Source: Sporosalibacterium faouarense
GTDB taxonomy: Bacteria; Bacillota; Clostridia; Tissierellales; VENL01
Assembly (NCBI RefSeq): GCF_016765695.1
Contig: NZ_JAETGO010000069.1
Span: forward strand, 1 to 64,000
Length of the DNA: 64,000 bases
Direction of reading: 5' to 3'
The translations under genes and the position numbers were made by a program. Below, piece after piece: positions 8,566 to 14,525 of this stretch (positions are counted from its first letter, which is position 1; each line of letters starts with the position of its first letter). The notes below the pieces were generated by a model that was not told the origin of the DNA, did not search any database, and was given only the letters and a program-made list of their open reading frames with translations.

Positions 8566-9555
8566 ATGTGTCTGAAACTTATATCTCGGCATAAGATTAT
8601 ATTGTTAATTCTTGTAATTACTATTGTATTATCAGTTGTTGGATGTAGTAGTGGAGGAAGAGAAGATTCAAGTACTGATAACTATGATAAATCAAGTGAT
8701 TATGATAGGGGAGCTACAGAATCAAATGATGAAGCAAATGGTGGATTTAATGACAGTGAACAAAGTGAATCTGATTATGGGAATGATAGTAATCAAAGTG
8801 CTGAGGAAAGTAATACATTACAGAATAGGAAAATTATTAAATCTGCAAATATTAGTATTGAAACAAAGACATTTGATAATACGGTTGACGAAATAGCTAG
8901 AAGAACAGATATTGTTGGGGGATACATTGAAAGATCAAATGTTACAGGAAAAAGAATAACATCTACTGGAAATTCAGAGAATAGGCAAGCAAGTTTTAGG
9001 TTAAGAATCCCACAAGATGAATTTGCTAATTTTATTTTAGATTTTGGTAACCTAGGGAATATTATTAACAATAGAACCGACGGACAGGACATTACAAATC
9101 AATACTTTGACACTGAGGCAAGATTAAAGACCTTGGAAATACAAGAGGATAGGTTGCTTGAAATCTTAAAAAAAGCTGAAAAAGTTGAGGATATCATCGA
9201 CTTAGAAAGAGAGCTATCTGATATAAGATATAAGATTGAAAATCTTACTGGGACTATAAAAAAGTGGGATAATTTAGTAAGTTATTCAACTATTGATGTA
9301 ACCGTATATGAGGTGCAAGAGGTTATAGAAGTAAAGGAAACACCAGTAACATTTGGTGAAAAAATTAAAGATGGTTTTAATAATTCTGTTGAAGCTTTGG
9401 TAGACATATTAAAAGGTTTAGTAATCTTTATTATTTCTATAATTCCTTTCTTAATTGTAATTATACCTATAGGATTAATATGTCTTTATATATTTAAAAA
9501 GAGAAAAGATTTAGAGAATAAAAATAAAGAAGATGATAAAAATATTAAAGAATAA
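8566..9555 (+). CDS. DUF4349-type lipoprotein
   Basis: The likely start is the ATG at 8566, five bases after a GGGGGGCG ribosome site; the reading frame is open to 8521 but has no ribosome site there. The protein of about 329 aa has a hydrophobic signal with lipobox ending VVGC. An acidic, Ser/Asn/Asp-rich linker follows, then a folded domain (roughly 90-260) with KIIKSANISIETKTF, DGQDITNQYFDTEARL and a coiled-coil stretch. A membrane segment near the C-terminus (IFIISIIPFLIVIIPIGLI) precedes a Lys-rich tail. This is the DUF4349 plan. It should be an envelope protein; its function is unknown. Confidence 0.8.
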   Translation: MCLKLISRHKIILLILVITIVLSVVGCSSGGREDSSTDNYDKSSDYDRGATESNDEANGGFNDSEQSESDYGNDSNQSAEESNTLQNRKIIKSANISIETKTFDNTVDEIARRTDIVGGYIERSNVTGKRITSTGNSENRQASFRLRIPQDEFANFILDFGNLGNIINNRTDGQDITNQYFDTEARLKTLEIQEDRLLEILKKAEKVEDIIDLERELSDIRYKIENLTGTIKKWDNLVSYSTIDVTVYEVQEVIEVKETPVTFGEKIKDGFNNSVEALVDILKGLVIFIISIIPFLIVIIPIGLICLYIFKKRKDLENKNKEDDKNIKE

Positions 9556-9570
9556 AATTAATCAAAAATA

Positions 9571-9599
9571 CACCTCTAGGTTATACTAACCTAGAGGTG
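9571..9599 (+). terminator. Perfect hairpin that also holds the next ribosome site
   Basis: CACCTCTAGGTTA and TAACCTAGAGGTG form a perfect 13-bp stem with a TAC loop, followed by ATTATTTT. It can end the DUF4349 transcript. Its 3' arm contains AGAGGTG, the only good ribosome site for the TTG at 9606, so read-through RNA would have its ribosome site buried in the stem. Confidence 0.75.
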
Positions 9600-9605
9600 A
9601 TTATT

Positions 9606-10517
9606 TTGAATCAGAAAACAAAAGCATTTAAAATCATATATTATATATTATTAATTATACTACTTTTTACGACTGTAGTTTCTTGTGGAAGTAAACAGCA
9701 AAAACCAGCACCTTCTGACGACAAAAAAGATAAAATTCCTAAAGGATTAGCCTCGATGGAAGAAAAGCTAGAAGGAATTTTTAAGGATATTGAAAAGCTT
9801 CAAGAAGAAAAGGAAAAGCCAGCTGAACCTCCTAAAAAAGAAGAAAATAAGCAGGAAGATAAAGATCAAGAAAAGAAATCTGACGGTGGAGGAAGTGAAA
9901 AGCAAGGTGGCAATGGTCAAGGGGAAAAGGACCAAAGTAATAGTGGGGATCAAAAGAAAAAGGAAGAAAATCTGAGTAAGGAAGAAAAAATAAAGAAAAT
10001 GTGGGAAGATATAACAAAGACAACAGAAGAAATCCATACATCATGGAATGATTATGAGACTCAGACTATAGAAGATGGAGCTACTAGTGAAACTATAAAT
10101 GAGTTTGAGAATTCTCTCAACAAGCTTACTATATCTGTAGAAAATAAAAAAGATATTGAAGCATTGCTTGATATAAATAATATGACTTTATATATGTCGA
10201 AACTCTATGATCTCTATAAGGGAAATCCTGATGGAGAAGTAGTTAGATTAAAATATTATACACGTCAAATTTACTTAGAATCAGCTACAGGTATGTGGGA
10301 AGGTGTAAATGAACTTACGACTAAATTAAAGGAAACTTTTGAAAGACTTAGGCAAAAAATAGATATAAGTAAGGATAAAGAAAAGCTCATAAATAAATTG
10401 AACTTATCTATAGAGGATTTACAAAATTCAATACCTGAAAAAAATGTTAAGTTAATAAAGATAAAAAGAGATATTGTGCTTAAAAACTTAGAAGAAGTAA
10501 GGGGAGAGGCAAAGTAG
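9606..10517 (+). CDS. Lipoprotein with charged low-complexity linker
   Basis: TTG at 9606 is chosen because AGAGGTG lies six bases before it; a GTG at 9597 lies inside that site. The product of about 303 aa has a lipoprotein signal ending VVSCGS. From about residue 25 to 130 it is almost entirely Lys, Glu, Asp, Gly and Gln (KKEEN, EKDQ, GGSEKQ repeats). A predicted helical domain from about 135 to the end contains MWEDITKTTEEIHTSWNDYE. I do not recognise the domain. The gene follows another lipoprotein gene through an unusual hairpin. A surface-anchored role is likely; its substrate is unknown. Confidence 0.72.
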   Translation: MNQKTKAFKIIYYILLIILLFTTVVSCGSKQQKPAPSDDKKDKIPKGLASMEEKLEGIFKDIEKLQEEKEKPAEPPKKEENKQEDKDQEKKSDGGGSEKQGGNGQGEKDQSNSGDQKKKEENLSKEEKIKKMWEDITKTTEEIHTSWNDYETQTIEDGATSETINEFENSLNKLTISVENKKDIEALLDINNMTLYMSKLYDLYKGNPDGEVVRLKYYTRQIYLESATGMWEGVNELTTKLKETFERLRQKIDISKDKEKLINKLNLSIEDLQNSIPEKNVKLIKIKRDIVLKNLEEVRGEAK

Positions 10518-10543
10518 TCAGGGTTATGCTCTGACTATTTTGT
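10516..10543 (+). terminator. Rho-independent terminator
   Basis: AGTCAGGG and CTCTGACT pair (8 bp, one G-U) around a TTATG loop and are followed by ATTTTGTG. The stem begins in the stop codon of the lipoprotein gene. Confidence 0.7.
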
Positions 10544-10577
10544 GTTCTATGATTAAATAATGTATACTAATAAATGG

Positions 10578-10603
10578 GGAAAATACATATTAAAATTTTA
10601 TGG
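10578..10603. repeat. Half copy of the palindromic repeat
   Basis: The segment shares AAATACATATTAAAA and TTTATG with copy A at 5639-5670, differing at one base over 23. It lacks a matching second arm. It lies in a 240-bp AT-rich gap before the aminotransferase gene. Confidence 0.35.
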
Positions 10604-10759
10604 AAAAATATATTTAGTTTGCAAGTATGAAGTCTTTTTTATAATATTTTTGGAAAATGTTAAAAATATTTATAGTTTTTTTATATAGACAAAATTAATA
10701 AATCTTTACTATAGTAGATATATCATTATAGTAATATATTCTCTATGTGGGGTGATATA

Positions 10760-11602
10760 ATGAATAACGAGGCTATACTTGATTATTACATATGCAATGG
10801 TGAATTATTGTCAACAAGTCAAGATATATTTAATAATGTTACAGTTCCATCAATTTATGAAGTTATAAGAATAAAAGATGGAATTCCGATTTTTCAAGAG
10901 GAACATCTAAATCGGATGAGGCATTCGGCGAAGCTTCTAGGATATAGTATCAATAAGGATAATTCGGAGATATTAAATGAAATTAATCGTTTGATTCAAG
11001 CTAATAATTGTGAAAACTTAAACATCAAATTAGTATATAGTAATATAAACAAAGATGAAAGCATTTTTTTGATATATTTTATACATAGTAATTATCCTGA
11101 AGATTATATTTATAGAAAAGGCATACATACTATTCTCTATTACTCGGAAAGGGAGAATCCTAATGTAAAGGTTGTGAATGCAGACTTAAGACAAAAAGTG
11201 AATTTAAGAATTAAAGAAGAAAAAGCCTATGAAGCTATTTTAGTTAATGAAGATGGATTTATGACAGAGGGAAGCAGGTCAAATATTTTCTTTGTACAGG
11301 AAAATAAGATTTATACTGCTCCATCTGGAGATGTTTTATTAGGCATTACTAGAAGCGAAATATTGCAGATATGTAAGGACATCAATATAGATGTAATTGA
11401 AGAAAATGTACATGTTGATAGGCTAAGGGAATTTAACGGAGTATTTATGACAGGTACTTCTGTAGGCGTTTTACCTGTGTCTACAATAAATGATATAAGA
11501 TACCCCTCAGTTAGTAATAAGGTTATAGAAGCCGTATCAAGAGAATATATTATAAAAATAAAAAAATATATATCATCTAGAAAAGGTGGAAGAGTAAAAT
11601 GA
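10760..11602 (+). CDS. Class IV aminotransferase (PLP fold type IV)
   Basis: The ATG at 10760 follows GGGGTG by six bases; an upstream ATG at 10745 overlaps that site. The 280-aa product has family signatures YEVIRIKDGIPIFQEEHLNRM near the start (written here as YEVIRIKDG and FQEEHLNRM), the Lys-containing NADLRQKVNLRIKEEKAYEA region (LRQKVNLRIK), and EGSRSNIFFV then GITRSEIL. Such enzymes include branched-chain aminotransferases, D-amino-acid aminotransferase and aminodeoxychorismate lyase. Position after the aro genes makes a PabC-like role conceivable but unproven. It overlaps the next gene by 4 bp. Confidence 0.85.
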   Translation: MNNEAILDYYICNGELLSTSQDIFNNVTVPSIYEVIRIKDGIPIFQEEHLNRMRHSAKLLGYSINKDNSEILNEINRLIQANNCENLNIKLVYSNINKDESIFLIYFIHSNYPEDYIYRKGIHTILYYSERENPNVKVVNADLRQKVNLRIKEEKAYEAILVNEDGFMTEGSRSNIFFVQENKIYTAPSGDVLLGITRSEILQICKDINIDVIEENVHVDRLREFNGVFMTGTSVGVLPVSTINDIRYPSVSNKVIEAVSREYIIKIKKYISSRKGGRVK

Positions 11603-12027
11603 TGAAAGAATTAATAGAACAAGGATATGGTACAGATCTTAAACTAAACTGTGCAGAAAAAATATTATATAGTGCAAATGAAGTTTACAATTTAGGTCTT
11701 GATAGTGAAGCATTAAAATTAGCCGCTGGATTTGGTGGGGGAATGGCTATTGAGAGTACATGTGGAGCTTTGACTGGTGGAGTCATGGTTTTAGGTAAGC
11801 TTTTCAAGCCTATAAATAAGACTAAGGAAGAAAATGAATACTTCAGAGGAATTATTAAAAGCTTTTTGGATGCTTTTAGAAAGGATATGAATAATATTGA
11901 TTGTGCTCCTCTCAAGAAAGAATATAGAACAGAAGAGAAGGGATGTAATGGAATTATTTTAAAGGCTGCTGAAGTTTTAGAAATGATTATAAATAAAGAA
12001 CTTGAGAAGGCTAAAAAGAAAAGTTAA
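11599..12027 (+). CDS. C_GCAxxG_C_C family redox-type protein
   Basis: The 142-aa protein has the Cys pattern of this family: LNCAEKIL near residue 18, AGFGGGMAIESTCGALTGG at about 45-63 (Cys in STCGALTGG), and later NIDCAPLKKEY and KGCNGIILKAAE. Members are presumed metal- or redox-active but mostly uncharacterised. Its ATG overlaps the aminotransferase stop (ATGA), so both are in one operon. The strong promoter of the microprotein region lies just after its stop. Confidence 0.85.
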   Translation: MMKELIEQGYGTDLKLNCAEKILYSANEVYNLGLDSEALKLAAGFGGGMAIESTCGALTGGVMVLGKLFKPINKTKEENEYFRGIIKSFLDAFRKDMNNIDCAPLKKEYRTEEKGCNGIILKAAEVLEMIINKELEKAKKKS

Positions 12028-12070
12028 AAGTAAAAAATTGATTATTTGGAAATTTTTCTTAAAAAAAGTC

Positions 12071-12099
12071 TTGCTAAAAAAATAGAATGGTGCTATAAT
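12071..12099 (+). promoter_or_regulatory. Strong extended -10 promoter for the microprotein region
   Basis: TTGCTA (12071-12076) and TATAAT (12094-12099) are separated by exactly 17 bases, and TGC before the -10 gives an extended -10. Transcription should start near 12106, about 47 bases before the 28-aa peptide gene. Confidence 0.8.
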
Positions 12100-12152
12100 G
12101 TAAGACGTTGGTAAATAATGAAATAATTTTTAAAAAAGGAGGTCGTATTTTG

Positions 12153-12239
12153 ATGATTATGACTAATAAATTAAAAGGATTAAAGAAAATAGAATACAAA
12201 TTAGAAATATGCGGCCCGGGATTAGGTTTTAAGAATTAG
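12153..12239 (+). CDS. 28-aa peptide with CGPGLGF C-terminus
   Basis: This small reading frame follows a textbook ribosome site (AAGGAGGT, 12136-12143) and a strong promoter. The N-terminal 18 residues are Lys-rich (NKLKGLKKIEYKLE) and the C-terminus is ICGPGLGFKN, with a single Cys at position 20. An in-frame TTG and a second ATG sit next to the chosen start. It lacks the core of the microproteins downstream. It is followed after about 70 bp by a terminator-like hairpin, so it could be a free-standing peptide, a precursor or a leader peptide. I do not recognise it. Confidence 0.65.
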   Translation: MIMTNKLKGLKKIEYKLEICGPGLGFKN

Positions 12240-12306
12240 ATTAATTAATGATTATTATTTTGATTAAATTATTTAAACAAGATATTTTTTATTAAATTTG
12301 AAATCT

Positions 12307-12340
12307 AGTCGCAGGCTGATGTCTGCGACTTTTATATTTT
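12307..12340 (+). terminator. Terminator-like hairpin 1
   Basis: AGTCGCAGGC and GTCTGCGACT pair over 10 bp (one G-U) with a TGAT tetraloop, followed by TTTATATTTT. The 3' arm sequence GTCTGCG is perfectly complementary to CGCAGAC in the 5' arm of hairpin 3. Confidence 0.7.
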
Positions 12341-12461
12341 ATAAGCTTTTTTACATAGATGAGTTAAAATTTGGTTAAGATGAATTTACTTAATGATTGA
12401 GATTATGACTTATTTAGAACTTTATATCTTTGAGGATATATTTAGCTTAAAATTGCAAAAA

Positions 12462-12490
12462 GTCGTGGGAGAAATCCTACGATATTTTTA
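12462..12490 (+). terminator. Terminator-like hairpin 2 with GAAA loop
   Basis: TCGTGGGA and TCCTACGA pair (one G-U) around GAAA, a GNRA-type tetraloop, followed by TATTTTTA. The flanks (AGTCG before, TTTTAT..AAGC after) resemble those of hairpin 1, suggesting duplication. Confidence 0.6.
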
Positions 12491-12493
12491 TGT

Positions 12494-12526
12494 AAAGCGC
12501 AGACGGTATTAGTCTGCGCTTTTTTC
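12494..12526 (+). terminator. Terminator hairpin 3, just before the array
   Basis: AAAGCGCAGAC and GTCTGCGCTTT form a perfect 11-bp stem with a 7-base loop and a T run. It lies 39 bp before the first microprotein start, so transcription from 12106 must pass it or the array must have its own promoter. Confidence 0.75.
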
Positions 12527-12564
12527 ATTATAGTACCAAGAGGAACTTTTAGGAGGTGATAGAT

Positions 12565-12675
12565 ATGATATCAATATTTTTCGATAAGTGTCAGGAGTTA
12601 GATTTAAAAACTCAAAAAAGAGATATTGGATTAGAAGAGTATCAAAAACATGAGTACAGAAAGCTCAAGAAATAA
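12565..12675 (+). CDS. Array microprotein 1 (36 aa)
   Basis: The ATG lies eight bases after AGGAGGTGAT, a complete match to the ribosomal anti-Shine-Dalgarno. Residues 17-33 carry the array core QKRDIGLEEYQKHEYRK. The N-terminal half (ISIFFDKCQELDL) is more hydrophobic than in the other copies and has one Cys. The peptide should be largely helical and basic. No function is recognised. Together with the next five frames it forms a tandem paralogous set, all on one strand and spaced by ribosome sites only. Confidence 0.75.
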   Translation: MISIFFDKCQELDLKTQKRDIGLEEYQKHEYRKLKK

Positions 12676-12702
12676 ATGACTTATAAAAGGAGGCAGAAAA
12701 AT

Positions 12703-12807
12703 ATGAATTATATTATTGAAAACTTAAAGTTGAAATTGAGATATGAGAGTCAGAAGAGAGATTTAGGTTATGAAGAATATAAAAAACATGAGCTTAAAAG
12801 AAAGTAG
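12703..12807 (+). CDS. Array microprotein 2 (34 aa)
   Basis: AAGGAGG (12687-12693) lies nine bases before the ATG. The core at residues 17-33 is QKRDLGYEEYKKHELKR, preceded by LKLKLRYES, which closely matches KHKVKYES in copy 3. Net charge is positive. Codons differ from copy 1 at synonymous positions while the core is kept, which supports translation. Confidence 0.75.
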   Translation: MNYIIENLKLKLRYESQKRDLGYEEYKKHELKRK

Positions 12808-12843
12808 AAGAACAAATAAATTATAAAGAAAGAGGTAATAGAA

Positions 12844-12948
12844 ATGCTAAATTTTCAAGGCTTAAAACATAAAGTTAAATATGAAAGTAAGAAAAAGGAT
12901 ATAGGATTACATGAGTATTTAAAGCACGAATACAAGAAATTAATATAG
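12844..12948 (+). CDS. Array microprotein 3 (34 aa)
   Basis: AGAGGT (12831-12836) precedes the ATG by seven bases. Residues 16-32 read KKKDIGLHEYLKHEYKK, the array core with His in place of the first Glu of EEY. The first half (NFQGLKHKVKYES) is closest to copy 2. Confidence 0.75.
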   Translation: MLNFQGLKHKVKYESKKKDIGLHEYLKHEYKKLI

Positions 12949-12969
12949 TATAGAATTGGGGTGATAAAG

Positions 12970-13071
12970 ATGACTTATACGCGCCAGGAAATGATGGAAA
13001 AGATGGGGCTTAAAGAGCAGAAAAAGGATATAGCAGTTGAGGAATATATCAACAAAGAATTTAGGAGGTGA
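12970..13071 (+). CDS. Array microprotein 4 (33 aa)
   Basis: GGGGTGA lies about six bases before the ATG. The core is QKKDIAVEEYINKEFRR (residues 17-33), with Ala-Val instead of Gly-Leu and Asn-Lys instead of Lys-His. The N-terminal half is Met-rich (QEMMEKMGLKE). Its final AGG AGG TGA codons are themselves the ribosome site of copy 5, so the two are tightly coupled. Confidence 0.72.
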   Translation: MTYTRQEMMEKMGLKEQKKDIAVEEYINKEFRR

Positions 13072-13075
13072 TATG

Positions 13076-13180
13076 ATGTTATATTTATTTGAAGAGAGAG
13101 TTAAAAATATAAAGTTTAAAGGTCAAAAAAATGACAAGGGTCTAGAAGAGTATTTGAAGCATGAATTTAGAAAGAAATAA
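13076..13180 (+). CDS. Array microprotein 5 (34 aa)
   Basis: Of two adjacent in-frame ATGs, 13076 has the better spacing (seven bases) from AGGAGG at 13063-13068. The core is QKNDKGLEEYLKHEFRKK (residues 17-34). The first half is MLYLFEERVKNIKFKG. The ribosome site lies inside the end of copy 4. Confidence 0.74.
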   Translation: MLYLFEERVKNIKFKGQKNDKGLEEYLKHEFRKK

Positions 13181-13211
13181 CAAAAGAAAAGCAAATCTGA
13201 GGAGGATAAAT

Positions 13212-13298
13212 ATGTTAACTATAACGATGAATTGTAAATTTAAGAAAGCATTAGGTCTTAATCAATTTCTAAGCTTAAAATCTGAGCATAACACTTAG
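13212..13298 (+). CDS. Array microprotein 6, divergent (28 aa)
   Basis: GAGGAGG (13199-13205) lies six bases before the ATG. KKALGLNQFLSLKSEH can be aligned with KKDIGLEEYLKHE of the other copies, but the acidic Asp and the KHE are lost. It may be a decaying or specialised member. It has one Cys and is the same length as the 28-aa peptide that opens the region. It ends 18 bp before a closing hairpin. Confidence 0.6.
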   Translation: MLTITMNCKFKKALGLNQFLSLKSEHNT

Positions 13299-13316
13299 CT
13301 ATTATAGAATATTTTG

Positions 13317-13347
13317 CCATAAGGGCTTCGTATTGAAGTCCTTATGG
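13317..13347 (+). terminator. Hairpin closing the microprotein array
   Basis: CCATAAGGGCTTC pairs with GAAGTCCTTATGG over 13 bp (one G-U) around GTATT. The downstream sequence has few T residues, so it may be a weak terminator or an RNA 3'-end stabiliser. Confidence 0.6.
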
Positions 13348-13392
13348 AATTATATATTAGATACATACAACTAATTTAGAGGGGGAGTAAAA

Positions 13393-14514
13393 GTGGCAGA
13401 TTTAAGAATAAAAAAATTAGCGGAACTTTTAGTAAATTATTCATTAAGAATAAAAAAAGGAGATTATCTATTAATTGAAGGATCAGATATAACTCAACCA
13501 TTAGTAAAAGAGGTTTATAGAGAGGCTATTAAAAAAGGGGCTAATGTGGATACAAATATTTTTATAGAGGATTTATTAAAAATTTTCTTTGATAATGCCA
13601 GTGAGGACCAACTGAAATTTGTGAATCCATATACGAAATTTAGCTCAGAACGCTATGATGCTATTTTGACATTATGGGGAGGCTACAATGAAAAAGCGCT
13701 ATCTAATGTGGACCCTAATAAAATGAAAATGAGAAGTGGGGTCATGAAGGATGTATATGTGAAGTTTGGTGAAAGAATTGCAAATGGGGATTTAAAATGG
13801 TGTGGGACTCAATTTCCAACCCATGCCAGTGCTCAAGAAGGTAGCATGAGCTTAGAAGAGTATGAGGACTTTGTTTATGATTCAATGCTTCTTAACGAGG
13901 AAAGCCCTATAGATCAGTGGAAAAGAATATCTAAGGAACAGGAAAGAATTTGCGAATTTTTAAATACTAAAAAAACTCTACATATTAAATCTAAAGATAC
14001 TGATTTAAGAATGAATATAGAAGGAAGAAAGTGGATTAATTGTGATGGTAAGGAGAACTTCCCTGATGGTGAAGTTTTTACAACCCCAGTGGAAGATTCC
14101 GTTGAAGGACATATTAGATTTAGTTTTCCCGCCATATATAACGGTAAAGAGGTAGAAGATGTAAGGTTGGAATTTAAAGAAGGTAAGGTTGTCGATGCAA
14201 CAGCTGTTAAAGGAGAAGATCTTCTATTAGCTTTAATAGATACTGATGAAGGGTCAAAGCGTCTTGGAGAAATCGCAATTGGAACGAACTATGGAATTCA
14301 GAAGTTTACAAAGAATATTTTATTTGATGAAAAAATTGGAGGAACTATCCATGCAGCATTAGGCGATGGACCCAAGGAAACAGGCTCTAAAAACGAATCT
14401 GGAATCCATTGGGATATGATATGTGATATGAAAACAGATAGTGAGATATATGCCGATGGTGAGCTAATATATAAGGATGGAAAGTTTACTGTTGATTTTG
14501 ACTTAAATATTTAA
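13393..14514 (+). CDS. M29 family (thermophilic-type) aminopeptidase
   Basis: The 373-aa product starts at GTG behind GGGGGAG. It shows the M29 pattern: AELLVNYSLRIKKGD at the N-terminus, EEYEDFVYDSM in the middle, then NFPDGEVFTTPVEDSVEG carrying metal-ligand acids, GTNYGIQ, and the C-terminal HAALGDGPKETGSKNESGIHWDMI and DGELIYKDG. These are cytoplasmic, cobalt- or zinc-dependent aminopeptidases that finish peptide breakdown. It follows the microprotein array and is 11 bp before the GNAT-fusion gene. Confidence 0.9.
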   Translation: MADLRIKKLAELLVNYSLRIKKGDYLLIEGSDITQPLVKEVYREAIKKGANVDTNIFIEDLLKIFFDNASEDQLKFVNPYTKFSSERYDAILTLWGGYNEKALSNVDPNKMKMRSGVMKDVYVKFGERIANGDLKWCGTQFPTHASAQEGSMSLEEYEDFVYDSMLLNEESPIDQWKRISKEQERICEFLNTKKTLHIKSKDTDLRMNIEGRKWINCDGKENFPDGEVFTTPVEDSVEGHIRFSFPAIYNGKEVEDVRLEFKEGKVVDATAVKGEDLLLALIDTDEGSKRLGEIAIGTNYGIQKFTKNILFDEKIGGTIHAALGDGPKETGSKNESGIHWDMICDMKTDSEIYADGELIYKDGKFTVDFDLNI

Positions 14515-14525
14515 CAGGGGGAATT

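Larger units (their letters stand above)
12240..12564 (+). other. Untranslated region with three hairpins
   Basis: No credible gene is seen. It contains hairpins at 12307-12330, 12462-12483 and 12494-12522, listed separately, and a small TATATC/GATATA repeat at 12423-12440. TTGAGA near 12396 with TTTATA 18 bases later is a possible but weak internal promoter. Confidence 0.5.

Noticed and set aside
9768-10044. Long antisense frames under the charged lipoprotein gene
   Set aside because: They mirror the Lys/Glu-rich sense codons, giving Phe/Leu-rich products, and have no ribosome sites.
12240-12275. Fur-like sequence TGATTATTATTTTGA near 12249
   Set aside because: Three mismatches in AT-rich DNA, well inside what chance gives, unlike the box at 45611.
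12565-13298. Microprotein repeats as a CRISPR array
   Set aside because: Repeats are conserved at protein, not DNA, level, and spacing follows reading frames and ribosome sites.
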